From Campanula takesimana (taxonomy: Eukaryota > Streptophyta > Magnoliopsida > Asterales > Campanulaceae): DNA of 64,000 bases. Below are positions 45,001 to 55,789 of the stretch, in pieces. The notes under the pieces were generated by a model. That model was not told the origin of the DNA. It worked only from the letters and a program-made list of their open reading frames with translations, and did not search any database. A program made the position numbers and the translations under genes. The stretch is from positions 1-64,000 of the forward strand of contig JAOWBW010000564.1 in NCBI GenBank assembly GCA_026119855.1, given 5' to 3'. Every line of letters starts with the position of its first letter. Positions within the stretch are counted from its first letter, which is position 1.

Positions 45001-47813
45001 ACGGCTGAAAGGAACGCCAAGCAAACTGGGAAGAAGTACTCGGGCGATCAGCAGAAGAAAGCTCGGGACGCTCTAAGGTCAAATGAGCAAAAGGATCTAG
45101 GGCAGCCTCATGAGTGTTCGTACCCCCCAGCAGGCCTCGAAAAGATGTGATGTCAGCAGCACTCATGGACTGACTACGGACATATGAAGGAGGCAGCTCC
45201 ACGCTTGACGCCCTCTTACGAGGTCTCTCCTTGCCGCTCACAGAGTTCCTACCCGGCATAAAGCCATATTCTGCCCGAGGCCCCTTGAAAGAACGACATG
45301 TAAACTTCCTAAACCACTTCTTGGCCCGTCCTAAGAAGCCAGACCGCCTCAGCAGTTCTCGTCCCGAAACCTGCACATGAAAAACATAAATGGCTCAGCA
45401 AAAAAGACATAGATGAATGGTGTGTGTGTAAAACAAAAGAAAAAACATACCGCCTCAACCGGGATCTCCTCAGCTGGGACCCCCTCCACCGGAGTGGACA
45501 AGTCCACCTTGTGAACTTTGCCGTCCACGCAGACGTAGGAATAGTATGTCCAAACTGGAGGGGCTACCCTCGAAGCTGCCACCTGTGGTGACCTGAGCCG
45601 AGTGGCCACAAACCGTCCATACGGCTCATCAGTGATCAGACTGGCAGCATCCGCTCCCATGAGAAGAGGATTATCCCGATGATCAGAAAGGAACATACCT
45701 GTAGGAGGGTCCATCGGTGCCCTCTGCACCAACTCCAACCCGTGCTGCCATAGTACCCTCTCCCCCAGGTAAAAGGACTCACCTCGGAGCCCCGCAAGTA
45801 GTCACATCTGGCTCGTCACCCTCCGAGCCTCGCTCAAATCAAAGCTGATCTACGGCCTCTCATATCTCGACCACGGGTACAGATTAAGCTCCTCCGACAT
45901 GGACCCTCTCAACATCGCCTTCACATCGGCATACCGAACAGAGGTTCTTCCCTTGGACCCCCTCGGCTCTCGGAAACTCCTTGCCCAACAGATCATAGAC
46001 GGAAAGTTAAGGTCTCGGTCCAAAGACGGCCTCCACAGATAGCCGCCAAATATCTCGTAGTACCAAGCCTGAAAAGAGAAAACAAGGAGGATTTTAGGTA
46101 CACGAAAATTGAGATAAAGCAAAAACGGGGGTAAAACAAAGGCAGAAAAGAATGAAAGGGGTAAAAGCATACCTTGAGGGCAAACTGGAAGCAAGCCAAA
46201 GACTTGCTCGCCTTCCGGCTAAATTTATCGAGCTCCATATACATTTCGGCAAGGCCCGCCTCGCCCCAAGCAATGCCCCTGATACCCTCGGGCGTCGTCA
46301 GTGAGCCAAGAAGGAGAAACATGCATGTGGTGTCAGCATTGGCGAAAATAGTGTTGCTAAGAAGAAGCCACACATAAGAGCGCCCTATCTGCTCAGCCGT
46401 CACCCTGCTAGCCAGGTACTCCAAATAGTTGGCCCGGATGGCCCTCTCCACCTTCTGCACCAAGATGCCTAAACCCTTGGTAGGGCCCGAAAAGCCGATA
46501 AGCGCCTCAATTTCCTCGGCAGGGATCCTATCCCTCCACACAACCGGATGCCCGTCAAAGAGAGCCCGGTAATCGCTGAGAAATCAACGGGAGTCACGGT
46601 TACTTCCCCACAGCTCAGATGAAATGTGTGGGTCGAATCCCACCAGTACTCAGAAAGGGCATTAAGAAGCCCCATGCTCCTATTGGTCTCCGCCAACATA
46701 CCTAAACCCTCGATGAATGGCACAAAGCCGGTGCGCTCTACCCACTCCCTCAGGCCAGGCCCTCCATCAACGGACTCCGGCATAGTCTGCCACAAGGAAA
46801 AGCAAGAATCTGGAGACCCCCGTGACTTGATGTCCTTGCCCTGCAGGTAAACACAACAAAGGTATGAATAATACAGTTTAAAATACCAATGCATATGATG
46901 AAGGCAAATTAAATTCACATTCCATCCCCTTTCAAATTGCATAGACATTTGAGGGTCATTTGAAAAAAAATGTGTTCCGTCCCCTTTTAAATTGCATAGA
47001 CATTTGAGGGTCGTTTTGAAAAAAAAAAATGTGTTCCGTCCCCTTTCAAATTGAATAGACATTTGAGGGTCGTTTTGAAAATAAAAAAAATGTGTTCCGT
47101 CCCCTTTCAAATTGCATAGACATTTGAGGGTCGTTTTGAAAAAAAAATGTGTTCCGTCCCCTTTCAAATTGTATAGACATTTGAGGGTTATTTGAAAAAA
47201 AAAATGTGTTCCGTCCCCTTTCAAATTGCATAGACATTTGAGGGCCGTTTTGAAAAATGTGTTCCATCCCCTTTCAAATTGCATAGTCATTTGAAAGTCA
47301 TTCTCCCCATTTAGGGTCAACCTTCTTCATGAGAAATAAATAAGAACTTTTAATGGCATATGTGTACATAGGTAACAAGTTCCCAAGAATGTGTCAAATA
47401 GCTAGCCGAACCCATGGTACAAACACTTTATGCACAAATATAGTGAACACACTTTGAGTTTCAAAAGCATAGCTAGGTATGTCCGATGAAAAAACGAACA
47501 CGTGCCCATGATCCTTGCAATTTCAATTCCATGAAAATTAAGCCAATTTTGAAAGATGGCGCAAAGGCACAAAAATCCCAAATTGCATGAACATAAGCCC
47601 TAGGTCTACGGAATGCACCAAATTTGGCATAAATCAAAAATGGAATGGTTTAGGAATTCTTACCCCATCGCCTTGGCACAAATGCACGGTAGGATACTTG
47701 TAGAAGCCCACTCCCGCATCCATAAGGTCGACGGTGTAGCTCTGAAAATTCCAGACCATGTCAAGCCTTTTGTCCGCTCCTCTAGGGTAGCCCGAGCGTG
47801 CCCGTTCTGCCAT
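45001..47813 (-). pseudogene. Four-exon antisense plant-mobile-domain gene in element E
   Basis: Exons on the minus strand: 47813-47664 (ATG, 50 codons), 46840-46173, 46068-45451 and 45370-45001. All three introns begin GT (GTAAG, GTATG, GTATG) and end AG, and exons join in phase 0. The conceptual product has plant mobile domain features: GGPGLREWVERTGFV, YWWDSTHTFHLS then TPVDFSAITGL, and GRSYVWLLLSNTIF. The WDS/CxxHTF-type block matches the FWDCDSHTFNLS block in the antisense ORF of B. Lesions: an extra CT near 46560 shifts frame, and there are in-frame stops at 45850-45852 and about 45803. Exon 4 is cut at 45000 by the LTR of F. The gene is antisense to E. Intron 1 contains a tandem repeat. 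Confidence 0.75.
46910..47300. repeat. ~60-bp tandem repeat in intron 1 of the antisense gene
   Basis: Seven copies of a 54-62-bp unit: GTTCCGTCCCCTTTCAAATT, then a GCATAGACATTTGAGGGTCG-type stretch and an A tract of variable length. Frames through it (NDPQMSMQFERG repeats) look like protein repeats, but they lie inside the intron. Confidence 0.9.
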
Positions 47814-48129
47814 AAGTGATTGTAGAACAATTTGAGGAAGAAATTCGAAAAACTTTGAAGTTTCCCTCGCGATTTCTCTCTTCTCTCTCGTCTGGAATGA
47901 GAAGTAAGGGGAAGAGCCGTAAGGCTGCTGCGTTTTTAAGAAAAGGGAAGACGGATGACCAAACCGTATGGATGGTTTTGGGCGAGAAAAATATCCAACC
48001 CAAAATTTACACTCTGGCCCCCTGGTGCCTTGAATCATATTCCCCTAGGTTTCTAAAATTAGAACTTAGGCCCCCCTGCGATCCGAAAAATTATGAAAAC
48101 TTTCTGCGGTCCCCACGCGACGTAAGCTC

Positions 48130-48385
48130 ATTGTTTTGAGTAAAAAGATACACTTAAGCAGTCCTTGACGTAAGCTCAGTAAAAATGAGAAAACTTGTGA
48201 AAATTGCCTAGTGTGAAAATACACTTAGGCAGTCCTTGACGTAAGCCCAGTAAAAATGAGAAAATTTGTGAAAATTGCCTAGTGTGAAAATACTTAGGCA
48301 GTCCTTGACGTAAGCCCAGTAAAATGAGAAAACTTGTGAAAATTGCCTAGTGTGAAATACACTTAGGTATTCCCTGACGTAAGCC
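48130..48385. repeat. ~66-bp tandem repeat in element E
   Basis: About four copies of a unit with TTAGGCAGTCCTTGACGTAA, then GCCCAGTAAAAATGAGAAAA and TTGTGAAAATTGCCTAGTGT. It lies between the antisense gene and the 3' LTR. Confidence 0.85.
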
Positions 48386-48717
48386 CATTTGCCTTAGAAA
48401 AGAAGGATCCTGACTGTGACCAAATGAGAGTCAAGCCCGAATGCCCCGGAAGTCCTTAGTTGGACGTAAAACCAGTTTTCCCGTCAAACTCCCCAAAGAT
48501 GGAGTTGACTCGAGCCTTGGCCCAAAATGGTCATCCTAGGTTAAAAGCCTTTGTTCTCGGCAGTCCAAGCGCGACATAGGACCACCCTTTAATCAACCTT
48601 CCCCGTGGAGTCAAGTTGACCAAACCTTGACCGTATGAGAGTCAAATAAGAGTCAAGACCGAGTGAGAGTCAAGATCAAGTCCCGACTTCGACTAGATAA
48701 GAGTCGAGTCCGCCCCT
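48386..48717. other. Non-coding stretch of element E
   Basis: No gene seen. Short imperfect repeats of GAGAGTCAAG-type strings occur at 48628-48705. This is probably part of the repeat-rich 3' untranslated region of E. Confidence 0.5.
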
Positions 48718-48868
48718 AGGATAGAATGACAGATATTCCCCTACATTTTAGGAGAGAATGGCAGATATTCCTCAACATCTTAGGAGAGAATGACAGATAT
48801 TCCCCTACGCTTTAGGAGAGAATGACAGATATTCTCCTGCGTTTAGGAGAGGATGACAGATATCCCCC
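48718..48868. repeat. ~30-bp tandem repeat in element E
   Basis: Five copies of a unit around TTAGGAGAGAATGACAGATA followed by TTCCCCTAC. Contiguous and lightly diverged. Confidence 0.85.
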
Positions 48869-48889
48869 TTTCGGTTAGGCTACCGTCAC

Positions 48890-49230
48890 AAAAGCCCTTA
48901 GGTTTGAGACGCCAAGTTCCTCACCCGACCTCAACGGTCACCCTTATGTTTGAGACACCAAGTTCCTCGTCCGACCTTAATGGTCACCCTTAGGTTTGAG
49001 ACGCCAAGTTCCTCACCCGACCTCAACGGTCACCCTTTGGTTTGAGACGCCAAGTTCCTCGCCCGACCTTAACGGTCACCCTTAGGTTTGAGATGCCAAG
49101 TTCCTCGCCCAACCTTAACGGTCACCATTAGGTTTGAGATGCCAAATTCCTCACCCGACCTTAACGGTCACCCTTAGGTTTGAGACGCCAAGTTCCTCAC
49201 CCGACCTTAACGGTCGTCTTTAGGTTTGAG
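48890..49230. repeat. ~50-bp tandem repeat in element E
   Basis: Seven copies of a unit with TTAGGTTTGAGACGCCAAGT followed by TCCTCACCCGACCTTAACGG and TCACCC. The following block (CCGAACTATGTTAAGGCTTG ... GGGATACGTAGGAATCC, 49250-49300) is the conserved 3' block also found in A. Confidence 0.9.
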
Positions 49231-49412
49231 TAGCCTTAAAATCTCTCATCCCCGAACTATGTTAAGGCTTGATTCACTGCAAACGGGATACGTAGGAATC
49301 CTATACCCCTAGGTCCAGCCATGCAACCAAATCGGTTAAGCCGTCCTCCCATCATAAACAGATTGGGATGCTTTTTAGGTCGACAACCCCGCTTTCCTAA
49401 AGCAACGTTTCC

Positions 49413-49421
49413 GAGGGGCTC
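49413..49421 (+). other. Polypurine tract of element E
   Basis: GAGGGGCTC immediately before the LTR edge TGTAAGTACCCC, as in A and B. It fixes E as a + strand element. Confidence 0.8.
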
Positions 49422-51020
49422 TGTAAGTACCCCAATCAAAACTTAGACCAACTTAGAGGAATTCTTAACACCATTCAGGGATAAACTGATAAGCTAGGAC
49501 CTTACTAGGATGAACCAAGAACATTAGGACTGTTTTGGAATTAAACTTAGAAAAATCCAAAAGCTCGTCATGCTGAGTCATACGGATGGTTTTGGTACTA
49601 GAAGGGCCCAGCCGTACGGCTGGTTTGGGCGCCTTCAGTCCCTATTAATTAAGACCCTTGCTGATCATTTCATGGGGGAGAAACTGTTTTGTGAGCTGAA
49701 ACTCTGCAGAATTGAGAGTAGAACACAATCACAAACACATTTGAGTGAAAGAGAGAAGAAGATAGGTTAGAACTAAATATTGGTGAGGCCTCCTTCTTCC
49801 CCATCTTCTCTTCATCTTTTGTTCTATTTTCATTTTGTTCATTTACTTACTTATGTCTTTACATTTCTTGCAATGATATAAATTGGAACCAAGCATTGAC
49901 TTGATTCATGGTGCCCTCATGTTTTATGCATGATCAAGGGTTACAAACAAAGGATTATCAAGGCTTGTTATGATTTAATGCATATTTACTTTATGTCTTT
50001 ATATTTATGCAATTTACTTTATGTCTTTACATTTATGCAATTTACTTTCATGTCTTTACATTTATGCAATTTACTTTCATGTCTTTATATTTATGTCTTG
50101 TGTTTAAATTTTGCTTGGTGATCCATTGCACATATGGAGAGAGCCCTTTTATTTATGTCATTCATGTTGATTTGTGTTGAAATGATCAAGTTTGATGGTA
50201 AAGTTTCAATCTTTACCATTCAACTTTGATCCAAACACAATAATGTCCCTTTGGATGGTAAAGACTCAACTTTATCCATCCAAATGTTGATTTTTGATAT
50301 CCCAAGGCTTTTCCTTGGATGAATAATCCATTTGGATGTTAAAGTTTCCATCTTTAACTATTCAAATGGTGATTTTGGCTCAAATTCCATGTTCATCATC
50401 TTTCTTCATTTCTCCCCAATTATTGCCTTGATCATGACCAAAACCATTTATTTTGGTGTTTAATTAGTGATCAATGGCATAGGGATGATTTAATCCATGT
50501 GTTGTACAAAAAAGATAAACTGAAAAGATTCAATTCTGTCCAGTTTCAGCAGAATACTCAGTTTCTACCTGAAACTGAACTGATTCCTGATAATCTGTCA
50601 AAAATTCCCAGGACAACCCTCTATAGCCGTACGGCTGGTTTGTCCAGGGAATAGTTTTTCCAACTTAACCCCTTTTCTGTTAAACTGTTCGCAAATAAGC
50701 CCCTTTCGGTTAAGTTTTTTAATCGGTTTCGTTAAAAGTCAGTTTCTCCCATTTTTTGAAAACACACACACAAACACACATTTGCACATTTTTAGTCAAT
50801 AAACTTAGGGAGACTCGGTTCTTCCGAGGCGTCTTGGGTGAACCGCGATAAGATCTTCCCAAGACGTAACCTGACCTCCGAACTCAACTTCTCTAAACCT
50901 TTTCCGTTAAATTTGGGTTTAAAATTAAATTAACGTGGCGACTCCATTTTGTTTGAACATAAAGTGCCGTGTTTGACTCTCCAGGAACGATTCGTCTCTT
51001 TTTCCCGCGGGTATCTTACA
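49422..51020 (+). repeat. 3' LTR of element E (1599 bp)
   Basis: TGTAAGTACCCC... to ...CCCGCGGGTATCTTACA. Same family as the LTR of F. It contains four imperfect copies of an ATTTATGCAATTTACTTT-type unit at 49975-50100 and a CA microsatellite near 50760. The following bases GCAGT (51021-51025) would be one copy of the target duplication; the other copy lies with the missing 5' LTR. Confidence 0.85.
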
Positions 51021-51090
51021 GCAGTTCAGTAAATCTTATCACCGTTGCAGCCTTGAAAGAGATGAACATTCCAATGTCCGAAGTAGTCAA
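51021..51090. other. Flank of element E
   Basis: Short non-coding stretch between the LTR of E and the fold-back element. A frame here (VAALKEMNIPMSEVVK) could be a gene fragment interrupted by the insertion, but it is too short to assign. Confidence 0.25.
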
Positions 51091-52149
51091 GAGACGGGTC
51101 GACCCATGACCCGTGTACAACATTCTCCGCGAAGCGTCGGATCCCAACCCATGCTCCACTCAAAATTTGCCACGTGGCAGCGCCCCATTGGTCCAATTTA
51201 TTTATTTTTTCAGAAAAAAAAATGTTTTTATTTTTAAGTTTTTTTTTTGACTTTTTTTTTTTCGTTTGCCAAAAGTATGAGTACTTAGTATAACTAAATG
51301 TAACAACTGTGTTACTTATAAAGTAACATCGTTTATAAGTAAATGTAACACCAGTTTTAAAAAAAAAAATAGCTCATTTTACTCATCTTTCAACTGTAAT
51401 ACTAGCTATAAATACGTGTAACACTAACAATAACTAAAATGTAATGGTGTTTTTCCAGAATATTTTTTTTATTGAGTATTTTGTTTCTATTTTTTGAAAG
51501 AAAGTAACATTTGAAAAATAACAACTTATATACATGAATGTAATTATTTGTACAAGTAAATGTAACACTTTAGTAGATGATATTGTAACAAATTTATATA
51601 GATAATGTAATACTTTTATATGTATCATGATAAATTGGACCCATTGTAACTTATTATTTGAAAACATATGGATATACTATTATACAAGTAAACATAACTG
51701 TTTTAAAATGTTATTATACAAGTAAAATGTAGCATTCGCTTATAAAAATTGTTACTTTCTTATTTTTACAATGTTACTAAAACAAGTGTTTTAGTTCTAA
51801 AGTATAAAATGTTGAATTATTACTTTTCTATACATATGTGTTACAATTATGTATAAACACTGTTACATATAAGTAACACGTTCGTTAGATTTTAGTTATA
51901 ATAAGTATTAATTTTGGCAAATGAAGAAAACATAAAAAATACAATGTTACTTTTCTGTATATATGTATTACTTTTATGTATACAAACAGTTACATATAAG
52001 TAACAAGTTTGTTACATTTAGTTATAGTAACTATTACATTTGGCAAACCGAAAAAATAAAAAAAAATGCAAAAAAAAATGTTTTTTTACCCCGCGGGCCA
52101 TGGATCCGGGTCGTGGGCCCAGGTCATGGGTCAAAAATGACCCGTCTCT
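51091..52149. mobile_element. Inverted-repeat (fold-back) element rich in GTAAC motifs
   Basis: Outer inverted arms AGAGACGGGTC...GACCCATGACC (51091-51111) pair with GGTCATGGGTC...GACCCGTCTCT (52121-52149). Inner arms CGTTTGCCAAA ... ATAACTAAATGTAACA (51263-51306) pair with the complement at 52005-52050. Between them, dozens of GTAAC/GTTAC strings occur in both orientations. No transposase frame and no clear target duplication were found. Confidence 0.5.
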
Positions 52150-52159
52150 ACTATGAAAC

Positions 52160-52756
52160 GGGTTATGGTGTTCTCATACAAGTTTTTGTCTTTAATATTA
52201 GTTAATCATAATAGTTACTATAACAATTAACTATTACTATTAATAGTATTACTTTATTACAATAATTACTCCATCCGTCTCAAAATAGACGTCGTTTTGG
52301 AGTGTTTCACACATATTAAGAAATGTCATTAATGCATGTGAAAAAGTCTCAAATACCCCTAATTTAATTCAACTACCTGGGTAATTAAATGTTAGGTAAG
52401 AGATAGTTCACTATCATTATTAAGGGTATAATTGGTATAGAGCAATAAAAAAGCTTTGAAAATAGTGAAACGACAAGTATTTTGAGACAAAAATTAACTC
52501 CCAAAACGACATCTATTTTGAGACGGAGGGAGTATTATTATTATATATATTAATCATTGCTATTAATATATATTAACTATTATTGTCAATAACATTAGTT
52601 AATTATAATAGTTATTATAATAATTATCATATAGGTTAATTATTATTATTATTAGTATTAGTTAAAATGATGATTACTATATTAGTTAACTATAATTAAA
52701 AAAAAAACTTAATACATAGTATTGGTTTCCCGTCCAGAGCATGTGTTACCCGCTAG
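52160..52756 (+). mobile_element. Helitron-like 3' part with a Stowaway inserted
   Basis: Ends with TACCCGCTAGT (CTAG at 52753-52756), preceded by a degenerate hairpin (CCCGTCCAGAGCATGTG). The AT-rich body (ACTATTACTATTAATAGTAT repeats) matches the better-preserved copy ending at 59396. A Stowaway MITE at 52269-52532 interrupts it. The left edge is not identified; 52160 is approximate. Confidence 0.5.
52269..52532. mobile_element. Stowaway MITE (264 bp)
   Basis: Inverted ends CTCCATCCGTCTCAAAATAG and CTCCCTCCGTCTCAAAATAG (right end, complement), flanked by TA at 52267-52268 and 52533-52534. This is a classic Stowaway (Tc1/mariner-type) structure. No coding capacity. Confidence 0.9.
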
Positions 52757-52761
52757 TACTA

Positions 52762-52810
52762 TCTAATAATAAAGCTGAAAAAAATTGTGCATCGCACGGG
52801 TATTAACTAG
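52762..52810 (+). mobile_element. 49-bp micro-Helitron (terminal remnants only)
   Basis: Starts TCTAATAATAAAGC after an A and ends with hairpin GTGC-ATC-GCAC, GGGTATTAA and CTAG before a T, i.e. an A|TC...CTAG|T layout. Only the two Helitron-like ends remain. It starts 5 bp after the CTAG of the neighbouring Helitron-like element. The small size makes the call tentative. Confidence 0.4.
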
Positions 52811-52959
52811 TGAGAGTATATTTTTTACCCAAATCACTCACGTGACCATAACACGCGCATCGATCCGTTTCTTTCGCTTCCTGCTTCCCGCTTCCCATTT
52901 TCTTTTCTCTAAAAAAACAAAACAAAACAAAACGAGTAGGAATTGTGTAAAACGTGTTT

Positions 52960-53385
52960 TACCATAAGGAAAAGAAAAACGTGTTTTTCAAAGGCGTTGA
53001 CCCTTATTCTTAGAAACAAGCGGTGACATTATCGTAAATACTGGCAAGCATCGTAAATGCCCAGTATTAATATTACAAAAAGCCAGTGATTTCAAACTAG
53101 CGCTTATAAACATGAAACTGACAATTTTCGTAAGTGCCACTGGTAGTGTTTAAAAGTGCTAGTCATACACTGGCACTTTTAAATATTGATACTGGCACTT
53201 ATTAAAAGTGTCAGTCGTAGTGTCAATAAGTGATAGTGTACATTCATGACCCTTTTTTACACTACCACTGGTACTTACGATCAGCGCTAAAAAACTTCCA
53301 ATAATTACAAAAATTCCACCACGCCATTTTAAAAACACGTTGTACGCGAACCTTTGGGAAAAACACGTCTTTTCCCCGTTTCAAC
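52960..53385. mobile_element. Fold-back MITE-like element
   Basis: The left arm AAAACGTGTTTTTCAAAGG is matched in inverted orientation by CCTTTGGGAAAAACACGTCT on the right. The centre (53090-53270) contains nested inverted copies of CACTGGCACTTTTAA and related strings. No coding frame and no firm target duplication, so the class is unknown. Confidence 0.4.
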
Positions 53386-53911
53386 CAAATAAAATAAAAT
53401 AAGTTTTGAAAAAAAAGAAAGAATAAAAGTACAGATTACACTTCCTGCTAGGGGTGAGCAATTTTTTTTTAGAACCGGACCGGACCGGATCAAAGAAACC
53501 GGACCAGACCAGCTAAAACTGGACCAGATCAGTACATATAGTTTGGTTCCGGTTCTAAAATATTGTAAACCAGTATATTAGAGTAGTTCGCTTCTGGTTA
53601 TTGGTAAGATTAATTCCGGTTAGAACCGTACCGGTCCAGTTGTGCATATATATATTATATATATTTATTTTATAAGTATGTATTATTATATAGTAAATAA
53701 AATTATATACTTACTTTTGTATTATACTTTTCAAAAGCCCATTTAAATTGCTTAAAAAAATACTTATTTAACTATTTTTAATTTTGTACCCAACCCAAGC
53801 ACCAAGGTCCCAAATCGGCATACCCATGTGCCAGACTCCTAATACTTATTTATTATTTTTAATTTTCAACTTTTATTTTTCATAATGCATATCATTTTTT
53901 TCAGTTTTATA

Positions 53912-54174
53912 CTCACTCCGGTCCAAAATAATTGTCACTTTTGGACCAAAATTTTGGTCCAAAATAATTGTCATTTTTGAGTTAAATGTCTCTTATCCGT
54001 GCATTGAAACTTGTTCTCTTTTATTAATTATCTTAGTGTGAGACATTAATGTAAGAAAGTTGCACACTTAATAGGGGTAAAGTTGGAACTTTTGTCACTA
54101 AGTCATGATAATTATTACATTTTTTAAGAGTAGTGCAAATACTAAAAAAGACAGTTATTTTGGACCGGAGTGAG
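53912..54174. mobile_element. Stowaway-type MITE (263 bp)
   Basis: Inverted ends CTCACTCCGGTCCAAAATAA (left, and as complement at the right), flanked by TA at 53910-53911 and 54175-54176. Inserted in the left part of the hAT-like element. Confidence 0.9.
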
Positions 54175-55789
54175 TAATAACTATTAAGCTTGTTTGTATT
54201 TGATCTAGTCAATGTTGTAAGTTAAGAAAGTTTGAAAACAAATAAACTTCAAATGATTAGAACCGAACCAGACTAACGTGTAGAATCAGAACCAGTGTAT
54301 TGATTCTCACAACTATTTGTTTGGTTCCGGTTCTAAATATTTATAGAAACGAAGTATTAGTTCTGATTCTGGTGTTATGATTTACTAGTGAGTAACCCGT
54401 CGAGATTCGACGGGAGCATAGTAATGTTGAGAATATTTTTATTTAATATAATTGAAGTTATATAATTAAAAGATATAAGATTATGAATAAATTGTATTTT
54501 ATTCTCACTATCATCACTATTAATAATTGTCCACTTTAAAAAAAAAGTGATGCAACTAATTTTATTCGTCAAACATACAAAGAAAGAGAAAGAAAGGATG
54601 ACACAAATAAATATAATAAGTCTCCTTTTACTACCACCTCTATTTCAAAATGAATGTTTAAACAAATTAAGGTTCTTTATGTTGGGAAAGGGAGTAACAT
54701 CTTTGTCAAATTTAAAGTTAGCTAACATAAATTGCAAATGCATGCACGTGTTTATTGTATTTGAGTAAGAAAAAAATAACCATTTATATGAGTTGTAAAA
54801 CTTCATATTGGATGGGGTAGTATATGTTTGACTCAACTTGAATCATTTCTTTGATCATAGTTCATATGCGCACTAACCCTAGGTCATAAAATTTAAAGCT
54901 GAATCACAGTTGAATTTACACGGGTAGTACTTTGTCAGGTCCCAAAGTGTTACTCTTGATTGTATTCTAATAGACGTTGATAATGGATCATCTAAAGATC
55001 TACTACCTTTGTGCTGAAATGAACATTCGAAAAGTTTTCAAATTTACTATTGATCAAGAGTAAATTTCGTTTTCTTTTACATTTATTTTAGGACATAGGT
55101 AGTACTACCTCTGTCACTAAATGAGTGTCCAAATTTTATTTTAAGGGACACCTTAAAATCTCAACTTTTTGTACAATTTGGTGGCAAAAATTCATATATA
55201 ATCTTATAATCTCCTTTCTAAATATTTAGTTTTGCACGTACAAAGAGACCGGTGAAAAAAAATTAAATATCATTTTCACATTTTAATAAAATTCATATAT
55301 AATCTTATAATCTCCTTTCAAATTTTATTTTTTATTTTTATTTTTATCAAATTTAGTTGTTTGTACGTTTAATTTACGGGTCTAGTGCTAGCCATGAATA
55401 GTATTTGAACAAATGTACCTTCACTAGTAGCGGATGTACACTGTGGAGAGGAAGCTCAACAGACACTTGAGTTTATTTATTTATTTATTTTTTTTTTTTT
55501 TAGCTTTTGAATTTATTGAGTATATATGCATTACCCCCCCCCCTAGAAATTTCAGCCTGACCCCCTAAATTTTGAAATTACCCTTGCAATTTTGTATTTT
55601 GAACTTATCCCTTAAACTATAGATTTTTGTTTATACTATTTCTGTCTAAATAAATATCATTTTCACATTTTAATAAAAAAAACGTTGCATGACATTCATT
55701 TTTATTTTAAGACGGAATAGTTTATTTAAATTATAACTCTCTCCACTCCTAAGACCAATTCCAACTAAACTTTATTACTCTATATTTTT

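Noticed and set aside
46910..47320. Open frame with repeated NDPQMSMQFERG residues, apparently a repeat protein
   Set aside because: It is the read-through of a tandem DNA repeat inside intron 1 of the antisense gene; the coding exon starts at the AG at 46841-46842.
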